Below are positions 1 through 7,786 of a stretch of DNA of 64,000 nt, one piece after another. A model generated the notes under the pieces. The model saw only the letters and a program-made list of their open reading frames with translations, had not been told where the DNA came from and searched no databases. Numbering within the stretch: position 1 is the stretch's first letter; each line of letters opens with the position of its first letter. The stretch comes from a bacterium (GTDB lineage Bacteria; Desulfobacterota; Binatia; HRBIN30; CADEER01): NCBI GenBank assembly GCA_019637795.1, contig JAHBUY010000007.1, positions 338,286 to 402,285 of the forward strand, given 5' to 3'. The position numbers and the translations under genes were made by a program.

Positions 1-703
1 TGGCGTACCCGCCTCTGTCCTCGGCGTCGGAGACCCCGAGATCGAAGGCGAGGAACTTGGCGCCGAGGCTCTCGACCTGTTCCTTCACCACCGGGCGCAC
101 GTCGTAGCCCCACACCTGCGCCCCCAGGCGGCGCGCCGTGGCGATCGCCTGCAGACCGGCGACGCCGGCGCCGATCACCAGGACGCGCGCCGCGAAGACG
201 GTGCCGGCGGCGGTCATCAGCATCGGGAAGAACTTGGGCAGCGCCTGCGCGGCGATGAGCGCCGCGCGGTAGCCGGCGATGTTGGCCTGCGACGAGAGCG
301 CGTCCATCTTCTGCGCCCGGCTGATGCGCGGCACGCCCTCCATGCCGAAGGCGGTGATGCGCCGCGCCGCCAGGCGTCGCACCAGGTCGGGCTGGGTGAG
401 GGCGTCGAGGAGTCCCACCAGCACCGACCCCTCGCGCAGCAGATCGACCTCGTGGCGGCCGCCCTCCGCGATCGGACGCTGCACCTTCAGCACCACGTCC
501 GCCTCGCCACAGAGCGCGGCGACATCGGACGCGATGGTCGCCCCGGCGGCGCTGTAGGCCTGATCGGAGAAGGACGCCGCCTCTCCCGCGCCGTGCTCGA
601 CGGCGACGGTGAGACCCGCCTTCACCAGGGCCGCCGCCGCCTCGGGCGTCAGTGCGACGCGCCGCTCGCCAACCGCCCGCTCACGTGGAACCGCAATCTT
701 CAT
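1..703 (-). CDS. pntA: NAD(P) transhydrogenase subunit alpha, N-terminal part (partial)
   Basis: This is the first 234 codons of the alpha subunit of proton-translocating transhydrogenase, which transfers hydride between NADH and NADP+. It starts at the ATG complementary to 701-703 behind a GAGGGGG ribosome site. The protein opens MKIAVPRERAVGERRVALTP, as in the alanine dehydrogenase/PNT N-terminal domain. It continues through FGMEGVPRISRAQKMDALSSQ and ANIAGYRA to the NAD-binding Rossmann motif VLVIGAGVAGLQAIATARRLGA. The reading frame is still open at base 1, so the rest of the gene and any pntB lie outside the window. Alanine dehydrogenase is the main alternative, but the RAQKMDALSSQANIAGY stretch is typical of PntA. 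Confidence 0.9.
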   Translation of the reverse strand, partial: MKIAVPRERAVGERRVALTPEAAAALVKAGLTVAVEHGAGEAASFSDQAYSAAGATIASDVAALCGEADVVLKVQRPIAEGGRHEVDLLREGSVLVGLLDALTQPDLVRRLAARRITAFGMEGVPRISRAQKMDALSSQANIAGYRAALIAAQALPKFFPMLMTAAGTVFAARVLVIGAGVAGLQAIATARRLGAQVWGYDVRPVVKEQVESLGAKFLAFDLGVSDAEDRGGYA

Positions 704-1081
704 TCCCCCTCACTCGCAAAACCCTGTGCGCCCTAACAGCCCCTGCGCGGGCGGGCAAGACTCGCCCTGCCCGGGAGCCGGCGCCGCCGCGCGCACCTTC
801 CGAAGGGCGGCATCGGGTCGTTCCGGCGCCGCTCCGCTGGGACCCGTCACGGCCCCCGGGCGCTCGTCCGACGCCGCGAGATCGTCGACGCCGCGCCGCA
901 CGAGGCCAGGCGGAGGAGCTACGCGGCGCTGACGGCGCCCTTCACCACCGACAGCGGAACCACCCGTTCCGGGTTCGGCTACGGGGAGCGAGCGCCAGGT
1001 CGCCGATGACCGCGGGCGAGAAGACGAGGCTGACGCGCCGGCGCAGGATGTCACCGCACGCGCGCCGCGGCGAGCCCCGGC
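704..1081. other. intergenic stretch without a supported gene
   Basis: These 378 bases lie between two minus-strand genes. Open frames exist on both strands but have no recognisable motif, ribosome site or start. A short plus-strand stretch near 885-1007 (EIVDAAPHEARRRSYAAL and onward, ending in a stop) vaguely resembles the tail of a methyltransferase and might be a remnant. I would not call it. Confidence 0.4.
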
Positions 1082-1324
1082 TCAGCCGCTCGCCGCCTGC
1101 ACCGCCTCCCGGCCCTTCTCGGTCAACGAGAAGACCGCGCTCGCTTCGTCGTAGACCACCAATCCGTCGCCGACCAGCCCTTCCATCAACTGCGAGAACG
1201 CCTGGTGGCCGGCCTGGTAGAAGACCAGGCTGTGCGTGTGCAGCTCGCGAATCGGCAGCGCGCCGCCCTTCTTGGCGAGGAACTTCATCAGTCCCGATCG
1301 AGCCGCCGCCGTGTCCGTGGCCAT
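1082..1324 (-). CDS. small winged-helix-like protein of unknown function
   Basis: An 80-residue protein starting at an ATG with a GGGGAGGGCAGGAG leader directly upstream. The pattern is a basic N-terminal helix (LMKFLAKKGGALPIRELH), a middle helix (HQAFSQLMEGLVGDGLVVYD) and a C-terminal hairpin (AVFSLTEKGREAVQ). This is the layout of small winged-helix DNA-binding or dissociation-domain proteins. It is divergent from the TetR gene at 1425, and the 100-bp gap between them would hold both promoters. I cannot assign a specific function. Confidence 0.6.
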   Translation of the reverse strand: MATDTAAARSGLMKFLAKKGGALPIRELHTHSLVFYQAGHQAFSQLMEGLVGDGLVVYDEASAVFSLTEKGREAVQAASG

Positions 1325-1387
1325 CTCCTGCCCTCCCCTCGGTCCCTTCTAGCCCGCGGGCGCCGGGCGCGCAGCCGGGGCGCCCGA

Positions 1388-1415
1388 TTGACATAGTGGC
1401 AGAGTCGATGCCACT
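1388..1415. promoter_or_regulatory. TTGACA -35 box overlapped by an inverted-repeat operator
   Basis: TTGACA lies at 1388-1393. The perfect inverted repeat AGTGGCA-N7-TGCCACT lies at 1395-1415 and ends 9 bases before the TetR ATG at 1425. TetR regulators commonly bind such palindromes in their own promoters, so autoregulation is the likely reading. No convincing -10 hexamer is visible at the usual distance. Confidence 0.5.
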
Positions 1416-1424
1416 TTCGACCGC

Positions 1425-2033
1425 ATGCCCGCCCATCCGCTGCGCCGTCCGGCGCGCGCCGACGCCGACGGGCGCGCCCGACGTGCCCACCGCAGCGGCG
1501 AGGCGATCGTCGCGGCGCTCTACGACCTGATCGGCGAGGGCGTGCTCGACCCCACCGCCCAGCAGGTGGCGGAGCGCGCCCGGGTCGGCATCCGCACCGT
1601 TTTCCGCCGCTTCTCCGACAAGGAGCGTCTGTTCGCGGAAATGGACGCCCGCCTCACCGCCGAGGCGCTGCCGCTGCTCCGCGACGCGGCGCCGCAGGGG
1701 GGCATCGACGCGCGCGCGGCCGCCCTGGTCGAGCGCCGGGCCGTCTTCTTCGAGCGCATCGCGCCGTACAAGCGGGCCGGCAACCTCAAGCGCTGGCGCT
1801 CCCCGTTTCTCGCCGAACGGCACGGCCACCTGGTGACGGTCCTGCGCGGCGAGCTGCTGCGTTGGCTGCCCGAGCTCCGCCGCGCCCCGGCGGCGCTGGT
1901 CGACGCCCTCGAGCTGGCGACCTCGTTCGAGGCCTGGGATCGCCTGCGCGGCGAGCAGCGCCTCGCGGCAACGCGCGCCCGGGCGGTGGTTGAACGGACG
2001 GTGCTGGCGCTGCTGCGCGATCTCGCCCCCTAG
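1425..2033 (+). CDS. TetR/AcrR-family transcriptional regulator
   Basis: A 202-residue protein of normal TetR length. The N-terminal helix-turn-helix is clear: a helix with IVAALYDLIGEGVLDPT, then AQQVAERARVGIRTVFRRF followed by SDKERLFAEMD (about residues 28-65). The C-terminal ligand-binding half is mostly helical and has no recognisable ligand signature. It heads a same-strand run with a GST-like protein (15 bp downstream), a sulfatase and a DUF1330 protein, which are plausible targets. A palindrome just upstream of its ATG suggests autoregulation. Confidence 0.85.
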   Translation: MPAHPLRRPARADADGRARRAHRSGEAIVAALYDLIGEGVLDPTAQQVAERARVGIRTVFRRFSDKERLFAEMDARLTAEALPLLRDAAPQGGIDARAAALVERRAVFFERIAPYKRAGNLKRWRSPFLAERHGHLVTVLRGELLRWLPELRRAPAALVDALELATSFEAWDRLRGEQRLAATRARAVVERTVLALLRDLAP

Positions 2034-2048
2034 CACAGGACACCTCCG

Positions 2049-3074
2049 ATGCTTCCCACCCCGCTCCGCATCGTCGGCGCCGTCGGCTCTCCTTACAGCC
2101 GCAAGCTGCGCGCCGTTCTCCGCTACCGCCGCATCCCGCACGCCTGGGTGAACACCGGCTCGCCCGAGAGTCGGACCCTACCGCAGCCGCGCGTCTCGCT
2201 GCTGCCGCAGCTCATCCTGCCCACCGCCGACGGCGGCCTCGAGGCGCGCACCGACTCGTCGCCGCTGATCCGCCTGCTCGAGGGCGCGGTGCGCGAGCGT
2301 TCCGTCATTCCGCCCGACCCGGCGGTCGCCTTCCTCGACGCGCTGCTCGAGGACTACGCCGACGAGTGGCTCACCAAGGCGATGTTCCATTATCGCTGGG
2401 CCTACGCCGCCGACGTCGCCAACGCGGCGGCGATCCTGCCGCGCTGGTTCCGCACCGACCAGCCCGAGGCGATGGCCGTCGCCGCCGGCCGCGCCTTCGC
2501 CGAGCGCCAGGTCGGCCGTCTCGCCGTGGTCGGCTCGAATCCGCTGACCGCGGCGGTCATCGAGGACAGCTATCGCCGCCTGCTGCGGCTGCTCGACGCC
2601 CACCTGACGACCAGCCGCTTCCTCTTCGGCGGCCGTCCGGCGAGCGCCGATTTCGCGCTCTACGGCCAGCTCACGCAGTTGGTCGGCTTCGACCCGACAC
2701 CGATGGCGCTGGCGCGCGCCGACGCGCCGCGCGTCGTCGCCTGGGTCGACATCGTCGAGGATCTCTCCGGCCTCGAGCCCGTGGACGCCGACTGGACGCC
2801 GCGCGCCGCCCTGCCCGACACCCTGCGCGCCCTGCTCGGCGAGGTCGGCCGCGTCTACGCCCCCTTTCTCCTCGCCAACGCCGATGCCCTGGCGCGCGGC
2901 GCCGAGCGCGTCGAGTGTCGGATCGACGGACGACCCTGGACGCAGCGGCCGTTCCCGTATCAGGGCAAGTGCCTCACCTGGCTCCGCGAGGGCTACCGGG
3001 CGCTCGCCGCCGACGATCGCCGCATCGCCGACGAGCTCCTCGCCGGCACCGGCTGCGACCGGCTGTTCGCCTGA
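2049..3074 (+). CDS. glutathione S-transferase family protein
   Basis: A 341-residue protein. The N-terminal thioredoxin-like domain opens LRIVGAVGSPYSRKLRAVLRY, where the S-P-Y-S stretch occupies the CxxC/active-site loop of GSTs. It continues to a Q-L-I-L-P segment and D-S-S-P-L-I (about residue 75), the glutathione gamma-glutamyl contact region (usually E/Q-S). The C-terminal part has a GST-C-like helical domain (FLFGGRPASADFALYGQL). About 100 further residues make it longer than a typical 210-240-residue GST. It lies 15 bp after the TetR gene and 5 bp before the sulfatase, so co-transcription is likely. The substrate is unknown. Confidence 0.75.
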   Translation: MLPTPLRIVGAVGSPYSRKLRAVLRYRRIPHAWVNTGSPESRTLPQPRVSLLPQLILPTADGGLEARTDSSPLIRLLEGAVRERSVIPPDPAVAFLDALLEDYADEWLTKAMFHYRWAYAADVANAAAILPRWFRTDQPEAMAVAAGRAFAERQVGRLAVVGSNPLTAAVIEDSYRRLLRLLDAHLTTSRFLFGGRPASADFALYGQLTQLVGFDPTPMALARADAPRVVAWVDIVEDLSGLEPVDADWTPRAALPDTLRALLGEVGRVYAPFLLANADALARGAERVECRIDGRPWTQRPFPYQGKCLTWLREGYRALAADDRRIADELLAGTGCDRLFA

Positions 3075-3079
3075 GGCCG

Positions 3080-4747
3080 ATGAGCCGCCGGCGCGTTCTC
3101 CTGCTCGTCCTCGTCGCCGCCGCGCTCGGCGCCCGGCCGGCGTACCAGTATCTCCAGCTCCACGGCCTCGGGCTGTTGTCGCGCGTCATCGATCCGATCG
3201 GCCCGCCGCGCGCGGTGGTCTGGAGCCCCGGTCCGGAGGTTCCCGCCGCCGCGCCGGCCGAACGGCCGCCCAACATCGTCGTCATCGTCGCCGACGACCT
3301 CGGCTACAACGATCTCACCTGGGCCGGCGGCGGCGTCGCCGCCGGCGCGGTGGCGACGCCGAACATCGACGCCATCGCGCGCGGCGGCGTCGAGCTCACC
3401 GCCGGCTACGCCAACAACGCCACCTGCGCGCCATCACGCGGGGCGATCCTCACCGGACGCTATCCGAACCGCTTCGGCTTCGAGCTCACGCCGGCGCCGA
3501 AGATCTTCATGCGCCTGGTGGCGCAGCGCATGCGCAGCCAGGCGGGCGGCGCGTTGCACCCGGCGGTCTATCACGCGGAGCGCGAGGGGGCGGTTCCGCC
3601 AATGGACGCCCAGGGCGTGCCCCCGTCGGAGATCACCCTCGCCGAGCTGCTGCGCGACCGCGGCTACCACACGCTCGGCTTCGGCAAGTGGCACCTCGGC
3701 GAGACCACGGCGCTCCGCCCGGAGGCGCAGGGGTTCGACGAGTATCTCGGCTTCTACCCCGGCGCCTCGCTGTACCTCGAAGTCGACGACCCGCGGGTCG
3801 TCAACTCGGTGCAGGACTTCGACCCCATCGACGCCTTTCTGTGGGCCAACCTCGCCTTCGCCGTGCGCAAGGACGGCGGACCGCGCTTCACACCCGCCGA
3901 CTACATGACCGACTATCTGAGCGAGGAGGCGGCGCGCGCCATCGTCGCCAATCGCCACCGTCCCTTCTTCCTCTACTTCGCCCCCAACGCGCCGCACACG
4001 CCGCTGCAGGCGCGGCGCGACGACTACGACGCCCTGCCGCAGATCGCCGACCACCGTCTGCGCGTCTACGCGGCGATGATCCGCGCCCTCGATCGCGGCG
4101 TCGGCCGCATCCTCGCGGCCCTGGATCGCGAGGGCCTGGCGGACAACACGCTGGTCTTCTTCACCAGCGACAACGGCGGCGCCAACTACATCGGCCTGCC
4201 GGACATCAACCGGCCGTACCGCGGGTGGAAGATGACCTTCTTCGAAGGCGGCATCCACACGCCGTTCTTCCTGCGCTGGCCGGCGGCGGTCGCCCCCGGC
4301 ACGCGTTTCGCCGCGCCGGTGGCGCACGTCGACATCTTCGCCACCGCCGCGGCCGCCGCCGGCGCGGCCCTGCCGGCGGATCGCCCGTACGACGGCACCG
4401 ATCTGTTGCCCTTCCTGCGCGGGACGGCAGCGGGCGCGCCGCACGATGCCGTCTTCTGGCGCTCCGGCGGCTATCGCGGCGTGCTGCGGGACGGCTGGAA
4501 GCTGCAGGTCGCAGCCCGGCCGGAGCGCGTCTGGTTGTTCCATCTCGCCGAGGATCCCACCGAGCGACGCGACCTGTCGGGGGAGCAGCCGGAGAAGGTG
4601 GCCGAGCTGCGGGCCCTGCTCGACGCCCACGACGCGCAGATGCAGCCGTCCGCCTGGCCGTCGCTGATCGAGGGGCCGATCGCCATCGACCACCCGCTCG
4701 GCGTCCCCGACCGCGCCACCGACGAGTACGTCTACTGGGACAACTGA
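3080..4747 (+). CDS. type I sulfatase (arylsulfatase family), exported or membrane-anchored
   Basis: A 555-residue hydrolase of sulfate esters. The N-terminus is a basic stretch and hydrophobic helix (RRRVLLLVLVAAALG). The sulfatase core starts with NIVVIVADDLGYNDL, which carries the metal-binding Asp pair. The signature CAPSRGAILTGRYP has Cys116 in the C-x-P-x-R context that is converted to formylglycine by a maturase. Later family motifs are FGKWHLGE, FFLYFAPNAPHTPLQ, FFTSDNGGA and the GWKMTFFEGGIHTPFFLRWP block. I start it at the ATG at 3080, five bases after the GST-like stop. No maturase gene is seen here. The physiological substrate cannot be read from sequence. Confidence 0.92.
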   Translation: MSRRRVLLLVLVAAALGARPAYQYLQLHGLGLLSRVIDPIGPPRAVVWSPGPEVPAAAPAERPPNIVVIVADDLGYNDLTWAGGGVAAGAVATPNIDAIARGGVELTAGYANNATCAPSRGAILTGRYPNRFGFELTPAPKIFMRLVAQRMRSQAGGALHPAVYHAEREGAVPPMDAQGVPPSEITLAELLRDRGYHTLGFGKWHLGETTALRPEAQGFDEYLGFYPGASLYLEVDDPRVVNSVQDFDPIDAFLWANLAFAVRKDGGPRFTPADYMTDYLSEEAARAIVANRHRPFFLYFAPNAPHTPLQARRDDYDALPQIADHRLRVYAAMIRALDRGVGRILAALDREGLADNTLVFFTSDNGGANYIGLPDINRPYRGWKMTFFEGGIHTPFFLRWPAAVAPGTRFAAPVAHVDIFATAAAAAGAALPADRPYDGTDLLPFLRGTAAGAPHDAVFWRSGGYRGVLRDGWKLQVAARPERVWLFHLAEDPTERRDLSGEQPEKVAELRALLDAHDAQMQPSAWPSLIEGPIAIDHPLGVPDRATDEYVYWDN

Positions 4748-4767
4748 GTCCCGTGAGAGGAGTCGCC

Positions 4768-5184
4768 ATGCACGTCGTCAACCAGGTCTTCCCCACGCCC
4801 GAGCAGATCATGCCGCTGGCCGGCGACGACTCCGGGCCGGTCGTCATGCTCAACCTGCTCAAGTTCCGCGACCGCGCCGTCTACCGCGACGGGCGCGCCG
4901 ACGACTGCACCGGCCGCGAGGCGTTCCTGCGCTACGCGGCGCTGATGCAGCGCATCGTCGAGCGCGCCGGCGGCCGCTTCCTCTTCTCCGGCGAGGTCCA
5001 GGGCATCGTGATCGGCCGCGTCGACGAGCCCTGGGACCTGATCGGCCTGGTCGAATACCCGTCGCGCGCCGCGTTCTTCCGCATCGCCACCTCGGCGGAG
5101 GTGCAGGAGATCGGCGTCCACCGCGAAGCCGGCCTCGCCGGCCAGATCCTGATCCCACTGACGCCGCTGCGCGATCCGGTGTGA
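4768..5184 (+). CDS. DUF1330 family protein
   Basis: A 138-residue protein preceded by GAGAGGAG at the right distance. It shows the dimeric ferredoxin-like alpha/beta pattern of DUF1330: VVMLNLLKFRD near the N-terminus, YAALMQRIVERAGGRFLFSGEV, then WDLIGLVEYPSRAAFFRIATSAE and a terminal EAGLAGQILIPL. It is the last gene of the run that begins with the TetR gene. The GC-rich hairpin at 5203-5228, inside the 3' end of the converging gene, could end both transcripts. The biochemical role of DUF1330 proteins is not established. Confidence 0.8.
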   Translation: MHVVNQVFPTPEQIMPLAGDDSGPVVMLNLLKFRDRAVYRDGRADDCTGREAFLRYAALMQRIVERAGGRFLFSGEVQGIVIGRVDEPWDLIGLVEYPSRAAFFRIATSAEVQEIGVHREAGLAGQILIPLTPLRDPV

Positions 5185-5197
5185 TGCGCGACCGGGA

Positions 5198-5959
5198 TCA
5201 CGCGCCGCGCCTCCGCGGCGGCGCGGCGTCGAGCGCCGGGTAGTGGCGGAAGATGCCCATCTGGTTGAAGGGCTGACGGCGCGGCGACGCGAGATAGGCG
5301 ACGATGCGGGGACGGGCGGCGACGCGGTCGCGCAGCGCCACCAGCAGCGGCAGCGACGGTTCGGCGCCCCGCATGGCGCGCGGAAACGCGTACCGCAGGC
5401 CTTCGACGATCTGGAACGCGGAGAGGTCGACGTAGGTGCGATCGCCGCCCACGAGCCACCGCCCGCGACCGCGCCGATTGCGCTGCAGGAGCCGCTCGAG
5501 CCAGCCGAGATACTTGGGCATCCGGTTGGCGACGAAGTCCGCGGCGCGCCGCTTCGCCGCCGCCCGCTGGTCCTCGTAGTAGAGGCCGCCGGCGATCGGG
5601 TGGTGGGTGTCGTGGATCTCGCCGATGAAGTCGGCGAGCGTCAGTTGGATCTGGTGCGCCTCGACCCGACGCGCCGCATCGGCCGAGATCAGACGCAGGC
5701 GCGGCGCCAGAAAGGCGAGCACGTTGGCGGTCTGCGACACCACCGCCGTCCCGACCTTCACGAAGGGCGGCGCGAAGGGCAACGGCCCGCGGCCCTTCCC
5801 CTCCAGGATGGCCAGCATCGCCGCCAGACCATCGCTGCGCTCGCGCGCCACGTCGACGTAGGCGGCGCCCGCCTCCTCGAGGGCGAGGCGGATGAGCTCG
5901 CCACGCCCCTGGATCCCCGGCCAGTAGTAGAGCTCGATCGGCTTGCCGCGCTGAGCCAT
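5198..5959 (-). CDS. glutathione S-transferase family protein (sigma/alpha-like)
   Basis: A 253-residue protein. It opens with PIELYYWPGIQGRGELIRLA, the classic Tyr-containing N-terminal thioredoxin fold of eukaryotic-type GSTs (Y in LYYWPG, followed by RGELIRL). It then has SQTANVLAFLAPRL, where S-Q-T is the glutathione-binding cis loop region. The C-terminal helical domain includes LTLADFIGEIHDTHHPI and WLVGGDRTYVDLSAFQIVEGL. The start at 5957-5959 follows AGGAAGGGAG. Longer upstream reading is in an unrelated lipoprotein region and is not part of this gene. It converges on the DUF1330 gene. Confidence 0.85.
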   Translation of the reverse strand: MAQRGKPIELYYWPGIQGRGELIRLALEEAGAAYVDVARERSDGLAAMLAILEGKGRGPLPFAPPFVKVGTAVVSQTANVLAFLAPRLRLISADAARRVEAHQIQLTLADFIGEIHDTHHPIAGGLYYEDQRAAAKRRAADFVANRMPKYLGWLERLLQRNRRGRGRWLVGGDRTYVDLSAFQIVEGLRYAFPRAMRGAEPSLPLLVALRDRVAARPRIVAYLASPRRQPFNQMGIFRHYPALDAAPPRRRGA

Positions 5960-6006
5960 GCCTCGCTCCCTTCCTCGCCCCCCTGTAGCAGACGAGGGCG
6001 ACCCGC

Positions 6007-6798
6007 TCAGGGCGAGGGTGACGGCGCCCGGACGACCAACGGCGCGGCCACGAAGGCGAAGTCGGCCCCCGACTCCGACAGCGCCTGGATCTCGGACGGC
6101 ACGGGCCCGGGATCCCGATCGTAGAGCAGGATCGCGGTCTGGATGACGCGCACGCCCGCTGGCACCTGGACCTCGACGGCGTTGCCCTCGACCGGGAGCA
6201 CCCGCCAGGCGCTGTCCGGGCTGCGGGCGCGGACCGCGGCGCGATAGGCCGCGTCGGCGGGAGCGGCCGCGGACACGAACACGAAGCGGACCACGCAGGA
6301 TTGCGAATCGGCGCTGCCGGCGCAGTTGGCGACGTCGCCGGCCTCGGGCTGGATGTCGACGCTCGGCTGCGACACCCCCCGGGTGGCGGTCGCGGTCGGC
6401 GAGGCGCCGATCGCGGTGCCGGTCCGGGTCGCGCTGGGGAGCGCGAGCGACGTCCCCGTCGGCGTCGCCGTGCGCAGCGGCGGCGTCGCGGTCTCGCTCT
6501 GGACCGGGCCCGGGGTGCCGGTGCGGCTCGGCAGCGCGGTATGGGTCGGCGTCGCCGATGGCGCCGGCGTCGCGACCGCCTCGGAGGCGCAGATCGTCAG
6601 GCCGCGCTCGACGACGCAGCCGCCGCTGCCGATCGCATTGTCGATGGCGCGGTTTTCGGCGGCGACGATGTCGAATCCACTCGATCCGCTGCCGCCGGCG
6701 CAGCCACCCAGCACGGCGGCGCCCCACGCCGCCAGGAACCAGGCGCCGGCGATCCTCCGAAAGGTCGGGCGCGGGGCGCCCAGCGTCCGCTCCATCAT
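6007..6798 (-). CDS. putative lipoprotein with Thr/Pro-rich linker
   Basis: A 263-residue protein with an N-terminal signal (RRIAGAWFLAAWGAAVLGGC). The Leu-Gly-Gly-Cys sequence is a plausible lipobox, so it is likely a lipoprotein. A short segment with two Cys (SGGCVVERGLTICASE) precedes a low-complexity linker of about 70 residues in which T, P, A and S recur as TATPT-like units. A compact C-terminal domain has two Cys (ANCAGSADSQSC) and a predicted beta-rich tail. Its start ATG overlaps the stop of the TIGR02147-type gene (TGATG), which indicates translational coupling. No enzymatic motif is visible. Confidence 0.65.
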   Translation of the reverse strand: MMERTLGAPRPTFRRIAGAWFLAAWGAAVLGGCAGGSGSSGFDIVAAENRAIDNAIGSGGCVVERGLTICASEAVATPAPSATPTHTALPSRTGTPGPVQSETATPPLRTATPTGTSLALPSATRTGTAIGASPTATATRGVSQPSVDIQPEAGDVANCAGSADSQSCVVRFVFVSAAAPADAAYRAAVRARSPDSAWRVLPVEGNAVEVQVPAGVRVIQTAILLYDRDPGPVPSEIQALSESGADFAFVAAPLVVRAPSPSP

Positions 6799-7625
6799 CA
6801 CTCCTTGGGCCCGAACGGCGTCGCGTTGACGAGGATGTTGAGGAAGCGCGTGCGCGACGACGGGTCGGCCGCGAACTCCTCGACCAGGGCCCGGATGGCC
6901 GCTTCCAAGCGCTGCTGGAACTCGCCCAGGCGGGCGGCGTCGATGTTGAGGTAGTGGTTGCGCAGGTAGGTGCCGGTGTCGACGTCGGCGAGCGCCAGCT
7001 TGTCGATCATCCCCTTGGCGAACAGGGCGCAGAACTCGAGCGCCAGGGCCTGCCGCTCGCCGGTGTTCTGGGGGACGAAGTGGCGGCCGCGCCGCCGCAC
7101 CGTGGCGCCGCGACGCTCGACCAGGTTGCGCTCGAGCAGGGTGGCCTCGACCTGTTCGGCGAGCGCCTCCGGCACGACGCCAGCGGCGGTCCGGCGCCCC
7201 TGCAGGCGGCGAAAGGCCTTGCGCCACGTCGCCAGCGACACCCAGCTCCCGTCATCCGGCAGCGCCGCGATCGCCTGGCTGACCAGCACCGCGAGGGCGG
7301 CGTCCTCGATCCCCGCGACGGCGCGCGGCGCGCGCAGCACGCGCTGCAGCTCGCGGCCGAAGGCGTAGATGATGCGATCGCGCCAGAGCAGCGCCAGCAG
7401 CTCGTGCGCATCCTGCTTGCGGATCGCCGCCAGGCGGCGGACCAGCGCCTCGCTCGGAAAGCGCTTGCCCTTCTCGATGTAGCCGAGCATCACCGGGTCG
7501 ACGCCGCCGCCCAGCAATTCGTCGGCGAAGCGCCGCAAGGTGTACTCGTGGCCGCTCAGGACGCGCGTCTCGTAGAACACGTCCTTGATCCCCCGCTGCA
7601 CCACCGGTCGGTCCGCCATCCGCAT
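6798..7625 (-). CDS. TIGR02147 / DUF4423-like protein with helix-turn-helix-like N-terminus
   Basis: A 275-residue protein. The N-terminal portion (LRRFADELLGGGVDPVMLGYIEKGKRFPSEALVRRLAAIRK) resembles an XRE-type helix-turn-helix. The C-terminal part has the TIGR02147-like features of a winged-helix linker (LVERRGATVRRRGRHFVP), then LRNHYLNIDAARLGEFQQRLEAAIRAL and a final ILVNATPFG where the family usually ends with a Q-L-N-x-Q-L-F-P motif. Two in-frame ATGs are possible at the start (7625 and 7619). It is coupled to the downstream lipoprotein gene, a pairing that suggests it controls or assists that secreted product. Confidence 0.6.
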   Translation of the reverse strand: MRMADRPVVQRGIKDVFYETRVLSGHEYTLRRFADELLGGGVDPVMLGYIEKGKRFPSEALVRRLAAIRKQDAHELLALLWRDRIIYAFGRELQRVLRAPRAVAGIEDAALAVLVSQAIAALPDDGSWVSLATWRKAFRRLQGRRTAAGVVPEALAEQVEATLLERNLVERRGATVRRRGRHFVPQNTGERQALALEFCALFAKGMIDKLALADVDTGTYLRNHYLNIDAARLGEFQQRLEAAIRALVEEFAADPSSRTRFLNILVNATPFGPKE

Positions 7626-7786
7626 CTCTGACTAGCGAAGCTGGCATTGAATGACAAACAACACTTGTTGCCCAGACGCCTGGGCGAGCCCGCCGGCGCG
7701 GCGGCACCGCGTGTCGGCCCGGGAGCGCCCGGTGAGCATGGCCGGTGCTGGCAGCGGCGCCGCGCGATCGGCTAGAACGCGCCGCC

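Noticed and set aside
710..1054. Minus-strand frame of 114 codons
   Set aside because: Composition is Ala/Gly/Arg/Pro-rich as expected for a random high-GC frame. No motif and no start signal.
2366..3079. In-frame upstream extension of the sulfatase
   Set aside because: The region is fully covered by the GST-like gene in another frame, and the extension has Arg/Pro-rich shadow composition. The sulfatase signal-type helix begins at 3080.
5203..5228. 9-bp hairpin at the 3' end of the GST gene as a separate terminator feature
   Set aside because: It lies inside coding sequence of a very GC-rich gene, where such stems are common by chance. It is mentioned with the gene only.
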